Source: Stenopsyche tienmushanensis
Taxonomy: Eukaryota; Arthropoda; Insecta; Trichoptera; Stenopsychidae
NCBI GenBank assembly: GCA_008973525.1
Contig: WACJ01000117.1
Coordinates: 744,001-808,000, forward strand
Direction of reading: 5' to 3'
Length of the DNA stretch: 64,000 bases
Position numbers and translations under genes: made by a program. Positions 44,841 to 57,118 of this stretch are shown piece by piece (position 1 is the first letter of the stretch; every line of letters starts with the position of its first letter). Below the pieces are notes generated by a model. The model was not told where the DNA came from. It ran no database searches and saw only the letters and a program-made list of their open reading frames with translations.

Positions 44841-47257
44841 CACAATTGTTATACGGTTATCCGATAGTGAAACGGCAGGAACTTATTCACACACCCGATA
44901 TGAGTGGACTGTCTTTTAAATGCAAATTTAATTCGATATTCGCTATAAAAAAATGCCTCGAACTGAATGGGTTTAACACCGCATGTGTAATTATTTAGTT
45001 TGTGTCCATAACAATCTGAACTAATTACGTCTATTTGATCAACACTTTGTATGCGGGAGATATTATCAACTTTGTTTCGTGATTGCTCATATATTGAAAA
45101 CAAATCATAGACGATGCTCCAAATATTTATTCAATAAATGTATGGTTCTGAAGACATTTCATTCATTGGGTTTTGGCGAAATTGTATCGCATACCTAATG
45201 AAGATTTGTGCTATACTTAGCGGACAAAAAAGTGTTAAACAAGCGTCGGACGGAATGGGTTTGTTCGGAGATTCAGCACATCCACACAAAGACTTCAGAA
45301 GATCATCAACATCGTTAAATTGATGTAAATTTTTATAAACAATACAACAAAGATTTAATAAATAAGTCTATTAGTCCGATAATTTCTTGTTCGGCGTTGC
45401 ATAAAATATGCATTTTGATGCAATGCGCATGGTAAAAGCATGAACCGTGGAAAGAAGGCGATTTCAAGAATTGAATTAAAATATTTAAAATTATAGACAA
45501 TAGGAAATTGGATGGAAACCATTCAAATCAAAATTTCACTTGAAGAGACGTCTGTGCTGCGAGTGACCCCTCCGGTGCAGTCTCCACAGCGGAACAGCGC
45601 GAAAATCGGAGATTATCGCAGTGACGAAGGCAATGCAGGGCGGTTTGAAATTAGCAGACTCATTGTCAATAATAAAAGGAAATAAGGTACATCTAGATCA
45701 AAGGGCATATCTGAGTTAATGCGTCCTGCGGTACGAATCGTTGACAAACAAGCTGTTAAATAGTTAATGAGCACTTTTAAAATGTAAGAAATAACGTCGT
45801 CATGAATGAGTTAACCTAATTGTCAACGTCGCCGACATGCAGGTCGCAGGTTGAGACCACTGACCTATGGCGTGCGGATTATTGACAGCAACTAACGACG
45901 ATCTGTTACCACCGTTTTCCGCACACGATGTTCCACTTTTAACGAACAGGATCCCATAGAAAAGCGGGAGGTCTATCCCTGATTGAAAAAAAACAACGTT
46001 TGTTGTTGGGGTCGTATTATTTCTGAGCGTGGTCGATTTGGGTTCTATTGATAGCCATGGCGGCAGTAATTAGTGCCCATGTTGTTTTTGCATTATCAGT
46101 ATGTTTGTAGGTCGAGTCCGTAGCTTAAATGGATTAGCTGTGTTTCGGTTGGCTCAAATTTAATTTATGGGGATCTGTTTCGAAACTCTGGATGTAGTTT
46201 TTGAAATAAGTTCAAGTGGTGAATATTGGCCCTGCGTTTTTAAACGAGCAGTCATTGTGGCATTTAACCCTACTTGACAAGATGCACATTTGCGTCATCG
46301 TGACGCTGGCGAAGAAGTTGTGTTTGTTTAACAGTTATGCCAATTCAATGCTTGGAAAAAGTGCTATCTGCATAAATAATTTGATTTGAAAGGCAGTCAA
46401 TAGCATTTACAAAAATGGCAGAGAGTTTCCGCTCTATTTGTGTCCCATCATCAATCAGGCTCATTCCTCGTTGGAAGTGACTTTCGTAACAAAGCGGTTT
46501 TAAAAGGGTTCGATGCTTCGACGGAATTCCAAACTTTGCCTAATTGTACGAATTGTATGCCCCAAAGCAGCATGCATGGAACGCGATTGATGCGTAAAAA
46601 ATTCGGACTGGATTCCCAAAACCGATCCCATTGAATCAATCAAATAATTTGACGTACCATAAGGATGACTTTTAAAAATAAAGACCAACAACTCGAGTCT
46701 CGTCCGAACGGATACCTGAATGGCTACGATAAGAAGAAGAACCAGACGGTACAAAGTTGTTCTTTAACAAACTCCAGATGGCCACGGTATCTTTTCCGTA
46801 TGGAAGTTAAACCGGGAGCTTTCGGCCCTGTCCAAAACCTTCGCTTAATAAAAAGCTCTTTTACTACTCCGTAATGCAGTCTTTCGGGAATAAATATTTT
46901 ATGGGATCCAAGATGAAAATATACACTCCTCATAACCGCTTATTTATACACTGTTAATCATTGTACAACGGCGGATCATGAAATTCGAGAAACGGAATTA
47001 CTTACGCACACCGTGCTGCTTAGCATCAAAGATACGAAAAGATAATATTTAAAAGACCGCTGAAAATATAGCGCGCCCCTAAGAGTATCGCGTTTCAAGA
47101 AATGATTGAAATCTCGTGGCGAATTCTATATTTAAAGCCGTGATTTACACGGTTTTGATTGAACAACACACGCACATCGCGCAAATCGAGACGCGACAAA
47201 GAGTATCATTTTATTAAATGCTAATGCGAAACAAAAAAATAGATTTTACTACAAGAA
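44841..47257. other. Unassigned spacer (longest)
   Basis: About 2.4 kb with no recognised family. Several frames overlap on both strands at 46440-46933 without motifs. GGGTTTAACACCGCATGTG near 44972 resembles TTAA-CAC ends but has no partner. Confidence 0.4.
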
Positions 47258-48505
47258 TTAACACATTTTAGTCGGGCGCGCAAATTTGTCGTCGAAGCGA
47301 GCGAAATTGCGCACCGCGTCTGATGAAATACTCTTATGTAAAAATCGCTGTAACTTCAAAACTACCAAGTGTTTTCACATGAAATTTTAGACATTTAAAT
47401 GTGGTTATTCACCACATTTAAAAAAATATATTTGCTTTGAAAATCACGTTAAAATTGGTAGGATTTGGTTCCAAAAATCCAAACAAAAAAAGTGGTTCCA
47501 AAAAGTGGTAATAATAGGAATTTTTACAACATTTCTACATTGAATCATGATATACTATCTATATCAATATATATACTATCTATATTGGTATATTTACTAT
47601 CGATATGAAATAGAATAAATACGGGGTTTTAGAATGTCATATGGCGTACTAAATACATAGCATCGTAAGGGAAAGTTTAAATAATGAAATATACAAATCA
47701 AACAACTTTTTATGCCATTTCTAATAACTCTAAATTTACTAGCACAGGAGCGTAACAAGAAGGTGGCAAAACAGGTGCCCGCCACGGGCGCAATTGGGCT
47801 TGGGGCGCAAAACGCAGAATACCGACCCAGTCGAGAGTTGCACATGGTTTTTATTTTACTCAACCATTCTACTTTACATGAATCAACACTGATTGACTCT
47901 GTCCGTTTTTATAATGTAAACCAAGTCATCTAATCCCTCTTTTCTTCGTCCCACCCGATCGGTCTTCTTCGGACAACTTCGTTTTTTTATTGAGAGTTTG
48001 TAATCGTTCTGTAATGTACGGGTATGGCGTCCGATCGCGAGGCGCTCAACGGTTCGTCATATCAACGGTTCGAAAAGCGGACCGGTTGGACACACAGATC
48101 TTATGACTGCTCCGTCTTCTTTTAGGGGTTTTTTTATGGCATTTTTTGGGGATAAACGCGTACCCGGGGTCTTCTATGATCTGTACGATCATGAAAGCCA
48201 ATAAGGTCGTAAACGGGTCTATACTTCGTCTCCACCCATAAAAACTATATGTTTATCAATTTTATTTTAGGCACAAGTTAGACACTTGCCACCGGCGCTT
48301 CATACCCTCGTTACGAATCTGCACTAGCAGTTGAAAGGTTAAAAACAGAATTGATTGATTCGAATTATGGCACAATTTTTATTTAAAATTTTGCCTAAAA
48401 ATATTTTTAATCATAAAGACATTATTTTGTCACACACGGTATACAATTTCGTCCGCTTCAACGGCTACGTTCGCCCTACGTCATCGCCCGACTAACGTGT
48501 GTTAA
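47258..48505. mobile_element. TTAA-flanked element, family P copy 2, split by family D copy 5
   Basis: TTAA (47258-47261)-CACATTTTAGTCGGGCG and, inverted, CACACGTTAGTCGGGCG before TTAA (48502-48505): 15 of 17 bases agree. Subtracting the 577-bp D element and its 8-bp duplication leaves about 655 bp. It contains a perfect hairpin with 11-bp arms (47394-47404, 47412-47422) and encodes nothing. Confidence 0.85.
47745..48321. mobile_element. Family D hAT-type element, copy 5 (complete, nested)
   Basis: Ends CAGGAGCGTAACAAG and, inverted, CAGATTCGTAACGAGGG. Flanks TACTAGCA (47737-47744) and CACTAGCA (48322-48329) agree at 7 of 8 bases. Internal matches to copy 2: GGCGCAAAACGCAGAATACC and CCGACCCAGTCGAGAGTTGC. 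It is inserted in the P element, so it is the younger of the two. Confidence 0.85.
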
Positions 48506-48684
48506 ACGCTCATTTGAACACTAGCCTCAAATAAGCATTTAATGTAATTGATTAATAAAGTCAAATGGTCATAATATATTGGATGGATAGTAAAAATTAA
48601 CTGATACGAAGGTAGTCCCAGAAGTATCCAATTTTGAATTTGTAAATATGGAATAAATTGGTCATTAGTGTGCGAGCAGACATT

Positions 48685-48790
48685 GACATCGCATATTGAC
48701 TGAAAGTTTGCACATGAGAAAACTGTGCGCATGATGGGTGCCGCGTTTGCTCACAATGAAACAAAAACAGCGTCGTTTCAATTGAATTTT
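48685..48790 (+). pseudogene. Mariner transposase linker fragment
   Basis: The frame reads HRILTESLHMRKLCA, a TGA stop, then WVPRLLTMKQKQRRFN. This is the end of the second helix-turn-helix, the MRKLCARWVPRLLT linker with Arg turned to a stop (CGA to TGA), and the start of the catalytic domain. It begins about 180 bp right of the P element. Nothing of the DDE domain follows. Confidence 0.8.
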
Positions 48791-48805
48791 GGGCCATAAT
48801 TCACA

Positions 48806-49844
48806 TCAATAAAACCGAGTTTATGCGTCGATTTAACACCATGCATGAAACATGGGTCCATCGCTTTACACCCGAGACAAGTAAACAGTCAAAACATGGA
48901 CTGGAAGAGCAGAGTCGGCGGTTGATGACTATTTTGAGGAACTCGGCGATTCTCACTATAAACATGGTATCGAAGTTATTGAACAATAATATGGGAACAT
49001 AAATATTGTTTTTTCTAATTTTATTTTCCCTTGTTAGGTCGGGTACTTCTGGGACTGTCCTCGTAAAAATATTCACATGTAGATAGTTCAAAATATTTTT
49101 GACAATTTTGTACAAGGGTAAATAATAAAATATTCTATATGCAAACATCCATAACCATCGCCTGGGGAATAAAGAATAATACAGGTGGACCTATTTTGGG
49201 AATACACGGGAGCTTGTTGCATATGAAAGGGGTTATTCGGTGGCAGGCTAACGAAATGGAAATCGCAGATAAAGAAAAGAAACGTGCCATGCGGGATTTT
49301 TCGCCCTTTGAAATACCCAGAAAAATACTCTTCCCGAAAAAATATTTTTCGATGACGAGCCTCCATTCAAGGATCCCCAAAGGCGTGAACATTCATAGTA
49401 CACGTTAGGAATTCAACGCCCACGCCCAGATCGCTCCTAAACATAAATGATTAACTTCGACAGACCATTTCAGAAAGTGGAGACCGGTTTTGGTCAATAA
49501 TGCGGGATGCATTGCCCCTATACCGATGGATAAGCATGATTCGAGATTATCTCCACCACAAACCATAAACATTATTCTTAAGTGATTTCCAACCGTATTC
49601 CTTTCGGTACTAAATCAAATTGGAAATGATATACTAGCGTAATGTGGTCAATGTTATTCATTGACGCAAGCCACGATGGGCATCCCGTCGAAGTGCATGT
49701 GTATGTAAGGAATGTAAACGAATTGGAAGCGATCCTCTAAATAAATACACACGGAACGACTGGATAGATTTTACGTCCAAGGATGGGATTCTAATATAAA
49801 TATTTGAATCCAACCCTAAAAGGCATAGAGCAAATCATCGTTGC
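48806..49844. other. Unassigned spacer with a family D word
   Basis: TTGTTAGGTCGGGTACTTCT at 49032, shared with 62.5 kb and family D interiors, is an isolated family D fragment. Between 49130 and 49410 one plus and two minus frames of 85-92 codons overlap, with no recognised domain. Confidence 0.4.
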
Positions 49845-50505
49845 AGCCAGGCAACTTGCTGCTGAAAATGCACGCTCAGCCTCCACACTCGTTGGAGGTA
49901 TCATCATCAGATATTTAAATGCTAGTTCGAGTTGATGACCGCCTGAACCCCCATTTTCATATAACACCATCAATGTGATTGATAAAATTCCTTTTTGCTG
50001 AGACACGGACTAAAACTCGCAAAATTCCCGATTTCCCGACAAATGATTTATTTCCGTCGCTGCAGATGAATACTTATATACTATAATACTTTGATGTGAT
50101 TCGTAATTATATTACGGAGGAATACACAAATTCTGAAGCCCGTATCTATTATATTTCATATCGATATTCGCATTATTAGAGTCGATGTGTAGTAAATACA
50201 TCACCGGTAGGGAAAGGTTAATGTAACAATTTGTAAAACATATATATACTATATATTAATGTATACATAGATTATAGAGTTACTGCCCCTAGGCGTCGTC
50301 TAAGCTCGCCAATTAGTAGTTACGTCACTGTTTCCAAGCGTCCAGATTTCGGCGGGAATGTCTGATTTGTCTGTGTGATTTAGTAGCCTTCATCGTGCTG
50401 GTGGGGTGTATGATTTCTGTTGGATAAAAATTCCAATCCCGATTTTTTCGGGATTAGGTTTACTAGTCCCGGGATTCATGAGGACCTAAAACTGTCCGGG
50501 ATCCC
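49845..50505 (-). mobile_element. hAT element, family A copy 7, keeps the C-terminal motif
   Basis: The minus frame at 49791-50006 reads QQKGILSITLMVLYENGGS, LMMIPPTSVEAERAFSAASC, LAA and then leaves the family. Upstream the core block carries TAG and TAA at the shared sites. It extends to the CDS-5' side segment (GTTTACTAGTCCCGGGATTC, CTAAAACTGTCCGGGATCC). It is the copy with the best match to the hAT dimerisation motif. It ends directly against LTR-like copy 5. Confidence 0.85.
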
Positions 50506-50510
50506 TACGT

Positions 50511-50685
50511 GTGACCGTATGGTCACAGATGAATAAAATGCTAGGCATAGTCGGTTTGGTGATGACGCGCAGTCAGATAGCCTTGACTGCGGGAAAACGT
50601 TCTTCCCGCGGCCAGATCACTCTTTCTCTCGTCATCAATAAAGAGATCAGCTAAGGCGAGAATAGACGAGAGAAAACTGAACAGA
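50511..50685 (+). mobile_element. LTR-like family E copy 5
   Basis: Plus-strand orientation. Contains GATGACGCGCAGTCAGATAG, the family hairpin (GACTGCGGGAAAACGTTCTT then CCCGCGGCC near 50585-50613), TCTTTCTCTCGTCATC and AATAAAGAG (polyadenylation signal about 50641). No primer-binding site follows. A small perfect stem GTGACC/GGTCAC marks the junction with the hAT copy. Confidence 0.65.
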
Positions 50686-51899
50686 TTTTTAGATCGGAAA
50701 ATCCGATTCTATACGAAGATCATCATTTGGAAACATAAAGTCAAATTGATGATTAAAAACACATTTTTACACAGTAGATCTGAAACGCCACAAAATACCG
50801 CAGATGAAATTTGAATTCAGGTGTAAGCAGTGTAAATTGAGTTATAGTCATAGGGAGTTGATGTTTACCGTTACCGCATGATCATGCTCGTCTGTGCTGG
50901 GTTAAGCTATTAACAAAATAATCAGGGTCGGCGTCGGACTTTGATATGATAATACAACGAGCGCAATAAGCTTGCGGATGATTTTATATTCGCCTCTGCG
51001 AGATCATTCATCAAAATGTCAAATCGCATGTCACAACATGAAGGGAGATGTGACAAATGATATGACAAGTGATCAATGACGAAGAAGCAAGCAGCGCATA
51101 CGCTTTGATCTTAAATAACGCTAGAACAAAACGAAGAAATTCCCCGGGAAATATGCATACAATTTATATACGAACTAATAGTTGTCGACCCCGACATTAG
51201 TACTTGGGATGAATAACGCGCAGCGTCAGGATGCGTCTAGAGTTGAAGATGTACCAATGAGATAATATTATCACAATCTTAATTGCTTCGATATTTCAAA
51301 AGGGATATATGGCGGTGAAGTTTTTTCTATGTCTACCAAGTCAAAGAATTAAAATTTTTAGTATTATGATTTATAAGGGTGAATGTCAATTCTGGGATTT
51401 GTGATTGACCCCGTATTTAATGTGTTGAGCATCAATTTAGCACAGTGTTCCAGGGGATAATTAAAAATAAATAATAACTTACATGCAGTCTCAAAATATT
51501 ATCAGATTGTCTTTTATATGAACTGGATACTCACCTAAAACAAACAACAACACAAAAAGAAAATTAGTATAAGTAAGAATTCGGTGATTAAATTCGAGAG
51601 CATTTAATCAAGTTGACCTAATGCAGTAGACCTGTTATTGAAATAGGGATCAAAGGTTTCAAGAGTTCACAGATTGGGATAATGGCATGCAATTAATGGA
51701 AGTAATTCGACCAAGGGTCAGCAAGACCCGAAAAACTTTGCAGACGAAAATTCCAACAGCTGCCGTTTAATAAGAGCCAAAGTTTCGGACAAGTCTTAAC
51801 AATGTAATCGGAGTTTGTACCACAGTTGGGTACAATGCAATTTGCTGGTCAGCGATTCTTGCCACCATCGTCGATGTGTTGTTGCAAGATATTTTATTC
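50686..51899. other. Unassigned spacer
   Basis: No family copy or protein remnant recognised. Confidence 0.4.
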
Positions 51900-52130
51900 T
51901 AAACTAGCGAATACAAGGCATGCGTTGCAATGCCATAAGCGCTTAATACATGGTTTATTGCTTCAGGTCACGTGTAGTGCGAGCGAAAAAGTTGAGCTCT
52001 TATACCTATATTATTCCCACAAGTATAAACAGTAAATTGACAAAGTTTTATCGCAATCTGATAAACGGTGTGGCAGCGCATTAAATACGGACAAACAAAC
52101 ATTGATTTTTATATATTAGATTATCAAGCA
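51900..52130 (-). mobile_element. Helitron-like family H copy 5
   Basis: Pairs with copy 2: both have GGCATGCGTTGCAATGCCA on the left and TATTCCCACAAGTATAAACA or a near match before the common head unit (GCAGCGCATTAAATACGGAC, ATTTTTATATATTAGA). The segment between these blocks differs from copy 2. Confidence 0.65.
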
Positions 52131-53524
52131 AATACCACAAAAAAAAAGCATATTTTACGGCACACACCGCTAATTTCTTAGCCTGAAGATGTACCATTCC
52201 AGCGTCCAACTACCATGAAATATAGGTGAGGAGATTCCATGATGATATTCATGGAATTTGGTCTCGTTAGAATATATTTAAAAAAGATCACACAGCAATA
52301 CATCGTGGTTGTGAACATATGTCTTCGGTTGAAATTTATTTGGATCGTGTTGATGGGGCGAATGCCTCCAGCTACATCCGAAGACGAGAATCTGACTAAT
52401 GATTTACATCCAGCTCTTCTAGATTTACATGATCACGATTATAATCAGCCATTATGCCGGCCATTTGGAATAATATCAATGGATTTGCTCGTGGGAAAAA
52501 TTCTTCATGATGGATCAATCTGCTAACCATAAGGGCACTACACGAAGAAGAGCAGAAAGCGGATTTATTACAACAGAAGGAATTCATTAATCTGCAAATC
52601 ACCATTGTTTGAGCTTCATACGTATGTCGGTATCGATTCGAAATATTTGAACTATGCAGCACATGGAGAGAAATAAGTAAAAAGAGTCAATCACCATTGA
52701 CTGTTACAACCAGAAACGTAACCCTTTGCTATCTTAATGTCTTCTGGTCGAACCCCTCTATTCGATTTATCATTTTTCAAGACAGCCAAACCTTGCAGAC
52801 AGTTTCTATTTAAAGTTCCCATATCCTGAGACGCTCGATTTCAACTTCAACACCGATCGTATTTGCATTTGGGCATGACACCCTATTTTTTCTTGTGAAC
52901 AGGTACTATGATGAAATGTTGTTCATGAGAAATAGGTAATGACGAAAGATATATAGAGACAAGCATAAATTACTGCTTCATTTTGACAAGCATTTCTGGA
53001 GATAAAACCTGATAAAAATGAACAAACTCTTATATTTAAATAACTTGAATATAACACGCTCAAATCTACCACCACAAATATGTGAGATTTTTCAACAAAT
53101 ATGACTAAAAACCATTTATATTTTTTGATGAAGGTTTGATTATAACACATATATGAAGCTCATATTGACAGCTGTCAACTATTTACTGGGTTAATAGGGT
53201 AATAATTGTAAAACCAAATTGAATTATAATTTATCAGGACTGGGTTCAGAGGCAATCTTGGAGTACATCAACTTTGAAATAGCCTTCGATTGAGATGAAC
53301 ATAGATACAATCAACCCTTCTATAGCGTCCATTTCGTTTGCGGCGTCTTTTGGAGTTAATTTTCAACGAAAAAACAATGCATTGAAATCCTTACAAAGGT
53401 CGGAAAGACAACTTATAAATTAAAAAGTAATCTTTGCCGAAAACGCCTCACTCAATAAGTTCGTAGGATGACATATAGTTGGCGCCACTATTGACAAATT
53501 CATATGATTTTAAAGATGTACCAA
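52131..53524. other. Unassigned spacer
   Basis: The 95-codon plus frame at 52239-52526 and its minus overlap have no recognised motif. No repeat family detected. Confidence 0.4.
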
Positions 53525-54000
53525 CCTTCAATTAGCCCTTTGATTATTGAGTTAATTTTAAATTGAGTTAAACATAAATGCTATATTTGTATGGCCATCA
53601 CTTATCGTCCACACAAATCCAATTTATGTCAGGACCGCGCAGCGCGAGTCAAGCTTGTTTATCAGTAAATAAACCTTAACACTGTTGATATTGTTGGGTT
53701 AATATAATTGATTTATGTGGCTTTCTACTATTTATTATGACTCTAAAAAGATCACCAACCATCTAAGACGACCCCATACCTGATGATTTTTAACCGAATA
53801 CGGACAAATTCCATTATAATTTTAATGTTTATTTTATCGTCAACTGTCGATAATTACTGTCCAAATATTGTATTCATTTTTAGAAATACAAGTGATTATT
53901 TGTGTTAAAAATATAAATAAATAATATGCACAATAAATATTAAGTCCATTCGCAGCATATGCGGGATTCCTTATCAACGGGATAATACGTTTCAAAATGA
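53525..54000 (+). mobile_element. piggyBac-like family C copy 10, divergent subfamily
   Basis: Starts TTAGCCCTTTGATTATTGAG, then AACATAAATGCTATATTTGT and CAGGACCGCGCAGCGCGAG. The middle section (CCCCATACCTGATGATTTTT) and the end word CGCAGCATATGCGGGATTCC are shared with 26.35-26.88 kb. The terminal GGGATAATACG has no TTAA. Confidence 0.7.
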
Positions 54001-54344
54001 AAGTTAAACACTAAAAAGGTCAAAGTCGGAGACTCTTCTATTTAGTTGATATATAAATGTTATGAGGTGGAGAGGGGGTGATTTTTGGAGTAAACTATAA
54101 GCTTGTTTTGATTGATGACTCGTCTTGAGAGTCTCGCAGCTGATGCTCTCTTTCTGAAGACACAAATTTGAACATTTGGAATTTACCTGTTTTTTTTGCA
54201 CTGTCTTTCTACTCATCTTTATCCACTTCTTACGGCTATTTTTCTGTCTAATTTTCTGATCGAGGCATTCATGAGATTGAGGTGTAGTCTGACGATGATC
54301 AACATTGAATAAAGCCCATGCTTCTTCTTTAAATCATCTTCTTA

Positions 54345-54680
54345 ATATATAAAAATGAATTGGGTTTTGTTCGTTCTGAATGTGCTGCTATACCGTTCAT
54401 CGGATTACAATAAAACTTCGTTCACTTATTGCCAAGAATTTCGCGAGTAACATAGGTATAGTCTAATATATATAAATCAATGTTTGTTTGTTCGTATTTA
54501 ATGCGCTGCCATACCGTTCATTCGATTGCGATAAAACTTTGTCAACTTATTGTTTGCACTTTCTTAAATAATTTAGGTATAGTACAATTAACAACAAACG
54601 ATATTTTTAGAATGATTACTTCTGTGGCTACAACGCGCTGGAATTTGGAAATAAATTAAAAAACAAAAATTATGGTCGAG
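54345..54680 (+). mobile_element. Helitron-like family H copy 6
   Basis: Begins cleanly at TCTTAATATATAAAAATGAA, a plausible 5' TC start for a Helitron. It contains two head units and the tail ACTTCTGTGGCTACAACGCG. It is the best candidate for defining the family's left end. Confidence 0.7.
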
Positions 54681-56064
54681 ATATCAGCGTCTGCCTTATA
54701 CATGCATCTTTTACCAATTCATAGAAATTTTATTACATTTGTCAATGATGCAAGAAAGAAAACACATAAAGTATCTTTATCGAAGTATCAATAAATTAAG
54801 AAAAAAAAACCAACAGACAAATACTCTTTGATAAAGCACAATTCAAGAGCGGAAACACCGTATGGACATATGATAAAATTGCTATCGATGCGGCCCGTTG
54901 CATTTCGAGGTCTAAAATATTCACTCCATTATTCATCAATTCGAGAATGAATGATACGTGTTGTTAATTTTCTTCGAAATGAAGAAATGAGTCCACGGAC
55001 AGGTGTTTTCAGTATTTGATGAGACCTCGTTAAAAATCGCCGCAAAACCATATTATTAATCATTTAATTTAAGAGGCACTCTCATTGCGGCGCTCGAGAC
55101 TGATTGATTCCCATGGCCGCAAAGCAAATTTACAAAAAAGTGAGAAGTGGTCTTATATGCATACCCGAATACCGTTAACAGCAATGTCAATGCACCCAAA
55201 ATGACATAATCAATTTCATAAGACGAAACATTGACCATGAGTTATAATTGCATGTGGCATATGCATGTGTTGCATGATTGCATTCGTACCTGCAAACTGC
55301 CATTAATGTGGTTATCGGGCTTTAATGTGTTGTTTGCATGAGATAGGCGTTTTGGAAAAAACTATGAGATTTAATCGAGCGGCAATCATTTTTGATGGGG
55401 GAATAAAGCAATACTTCCTGGTCCAATCATTACATATATTTGATGAATTTATTTACGGACGAAGAGATGACAAGTTAAAAAATAGCACAAAAACAAGTAA
55501 AATACACTGGGGTCTCGAATTACGCGGATTTAAATTACACCGATAATTTTAAAATTATTATTTAAGCTGAAATGTCCGGGAAGTGGGGTGGAATAAGACA
55601 AAATTTATATTTCAATAAAACGAGAGGGAGAGGGTTGTTTGTGTTTTTTGCACAGTCTAAATTTAAGACTACAAACAGAACAGACATACATATATTCAAT
55701 TTTATATTCGGTAATCTTCCGTTTTCCACGAAATCTAAATTGGCAAATGATCGCTTGCTATCTGACATGTTTAACACTTTGACGTACATAGCCGTCAAAT
55801 CCTGTCATGCGTCAGCAGATGATATTATTGATTCAAAACAATAATAATTGTGTGTTTTAGCGATGGTTTAACTTCAATTTACGTTCATAAATTGCAATAT
55901 GGAATTCATTCAATTCCCTTAAATTAAGCTAAAAATTTTATTCCAAAGCCCGCGGATGATTCTAACAGGATGGAAGTGTTGTTTAAGGATTTAGGTATTT
56001 TATAATAATAAATCCGCGAGACTCGCGCAGTAGAAATTAAACTTCTTAATACCTAGAAAAAATA
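54681..56064. other. Unassigned spacer
   Basis: The 90-codon plus frame at 55572-55844 and its minus overlap show no domain. No repeat family detected. Confidence 0.4.
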
Positions 56065-56290
56065 GATTTCATGCAATGCTTTTTTCCATTTGTTAACGGA
56101 AATTGTTAACTAAAAGTTGTGTTTGTGTAATATATAATAAAATAGCCTAGTTACCGGTGGTGTAATGGTTGCTTTATGCTACGTATAGACACGCACACAA
56201 TAGAGGCAGCGCATTGCATGCGCGTAGTGTCTGTGATACATTAGAAATGATCTCTTTCCGACTAACTGCCGCTTAGAAATTACAAAAAAT
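56065..56290 (+). mobile_element. Family B repeat, copy 3
   Basis: Fullest copy: TTTTTTCCATTTGTTAACGG, GTTTGTGTAATATATAATAA, GGTTGCTTTATGCTACGTAT, GCATGCGCGTAGTGTC, TCTTTCCGACTAACTGCCGC. It is followed by a TTTA microsatellite (56319-56338). No terminal inverted repeat found. Confidence 0.65.
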
Positions 56291-56484
56291 TCCACTGTAC
56301 TACTTATTAAATAGTTTTATTTATTTATTTATTTATATACATTCGATATTTATCGAGCACCCGAGCAGATGCCGTGGTCATGAATCTTGATATGTCGTTC
56401 TGTAAAGTAAAAATCCTGATGATAGGAGGTGGCCGGAGCGCACGACGATCTCTCCATTGGAAGAATTTACTGTGACTGAACAAA

Positions 56485-57118
56485 ATGTCTCCACACTCGT
56501 TGGAGGTATCTTCATCAGATATTTAAATGCTAGTTCGAGTTGATGACCGCGTGAGTCCCCATTTTTGTATAACACCATCAATGTGACTGATAAAATTCCT
56601 TTTTGCTGAGACACGGACTGAAAATCGCAAAATTCCCGATTTCCCGACAAATTATTTATTTCCGTCGCTGCAGATGAATACTTATATACTATAATACTTT
56701 TATGTGATTCCTAATTATATTACGGAGGAATATATAAATTCTGAATGCCGTATCTATTATATTTCATATCGATATTCTCATTGTTAGAGTCGAGGTGTAG
56801 TAAATACATCACCGGTAGGGAAAGGTAAATATAACAATTTGAAAAACATTTATGTACTGTATATATGTATACATAGATTATAGAGTTACTGCCCCTAGGC
56901 GTCGCCTAAGCTTGTCAATTAGTATTTATGCCACTGTTTCCAAGCGTCCAGATTTAGGCGGGAATGTCTCGATTTAGTAGCCTTCATCGTGCTGGTGATG
57001 TGTACGGTTTCTATCAGATAAAAATTTCAATTCCGAATTTTTCGGGATTACGTTTACTAGTTCCGGGATTCGTGAGCACCTAAAACTGTTCGGGATCCAG
57101 GGATTGGATTTCCTAGTC
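56485..57118 (-). mobile_element. hAT element, family A copy 8
   Basis: The minus frame at 56378-56650 reads GILSVTLMVLYKNG, GHQLELAFKYLMKIPPTSVE and then leaves the family just before AERAFS. The IPPQY site is TAA but the second site is Gln (CAG), as in copy 4. On the high side it reaches CTAAAACTGTTCGGGATCCA and GGGATTGGATTTCCTA, the inverse of the terminus seen in copy 3, so the 5' end is present. Confidence 0.8.

Noticed and set aside
49135..49408. Three overlapping frames of 85-92 codons on both strands
   Set aside because: Open in several phases at once, a sign of composition rather than coding; no family recognised.
54345..54680. Spaced repeats of the Helitron-like head as a CRISPR-like or satellite array
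   Set aside because: Only two or three units per site, same pair layout at several dispersed loci, and units of different sequence; this is an interspersed element.
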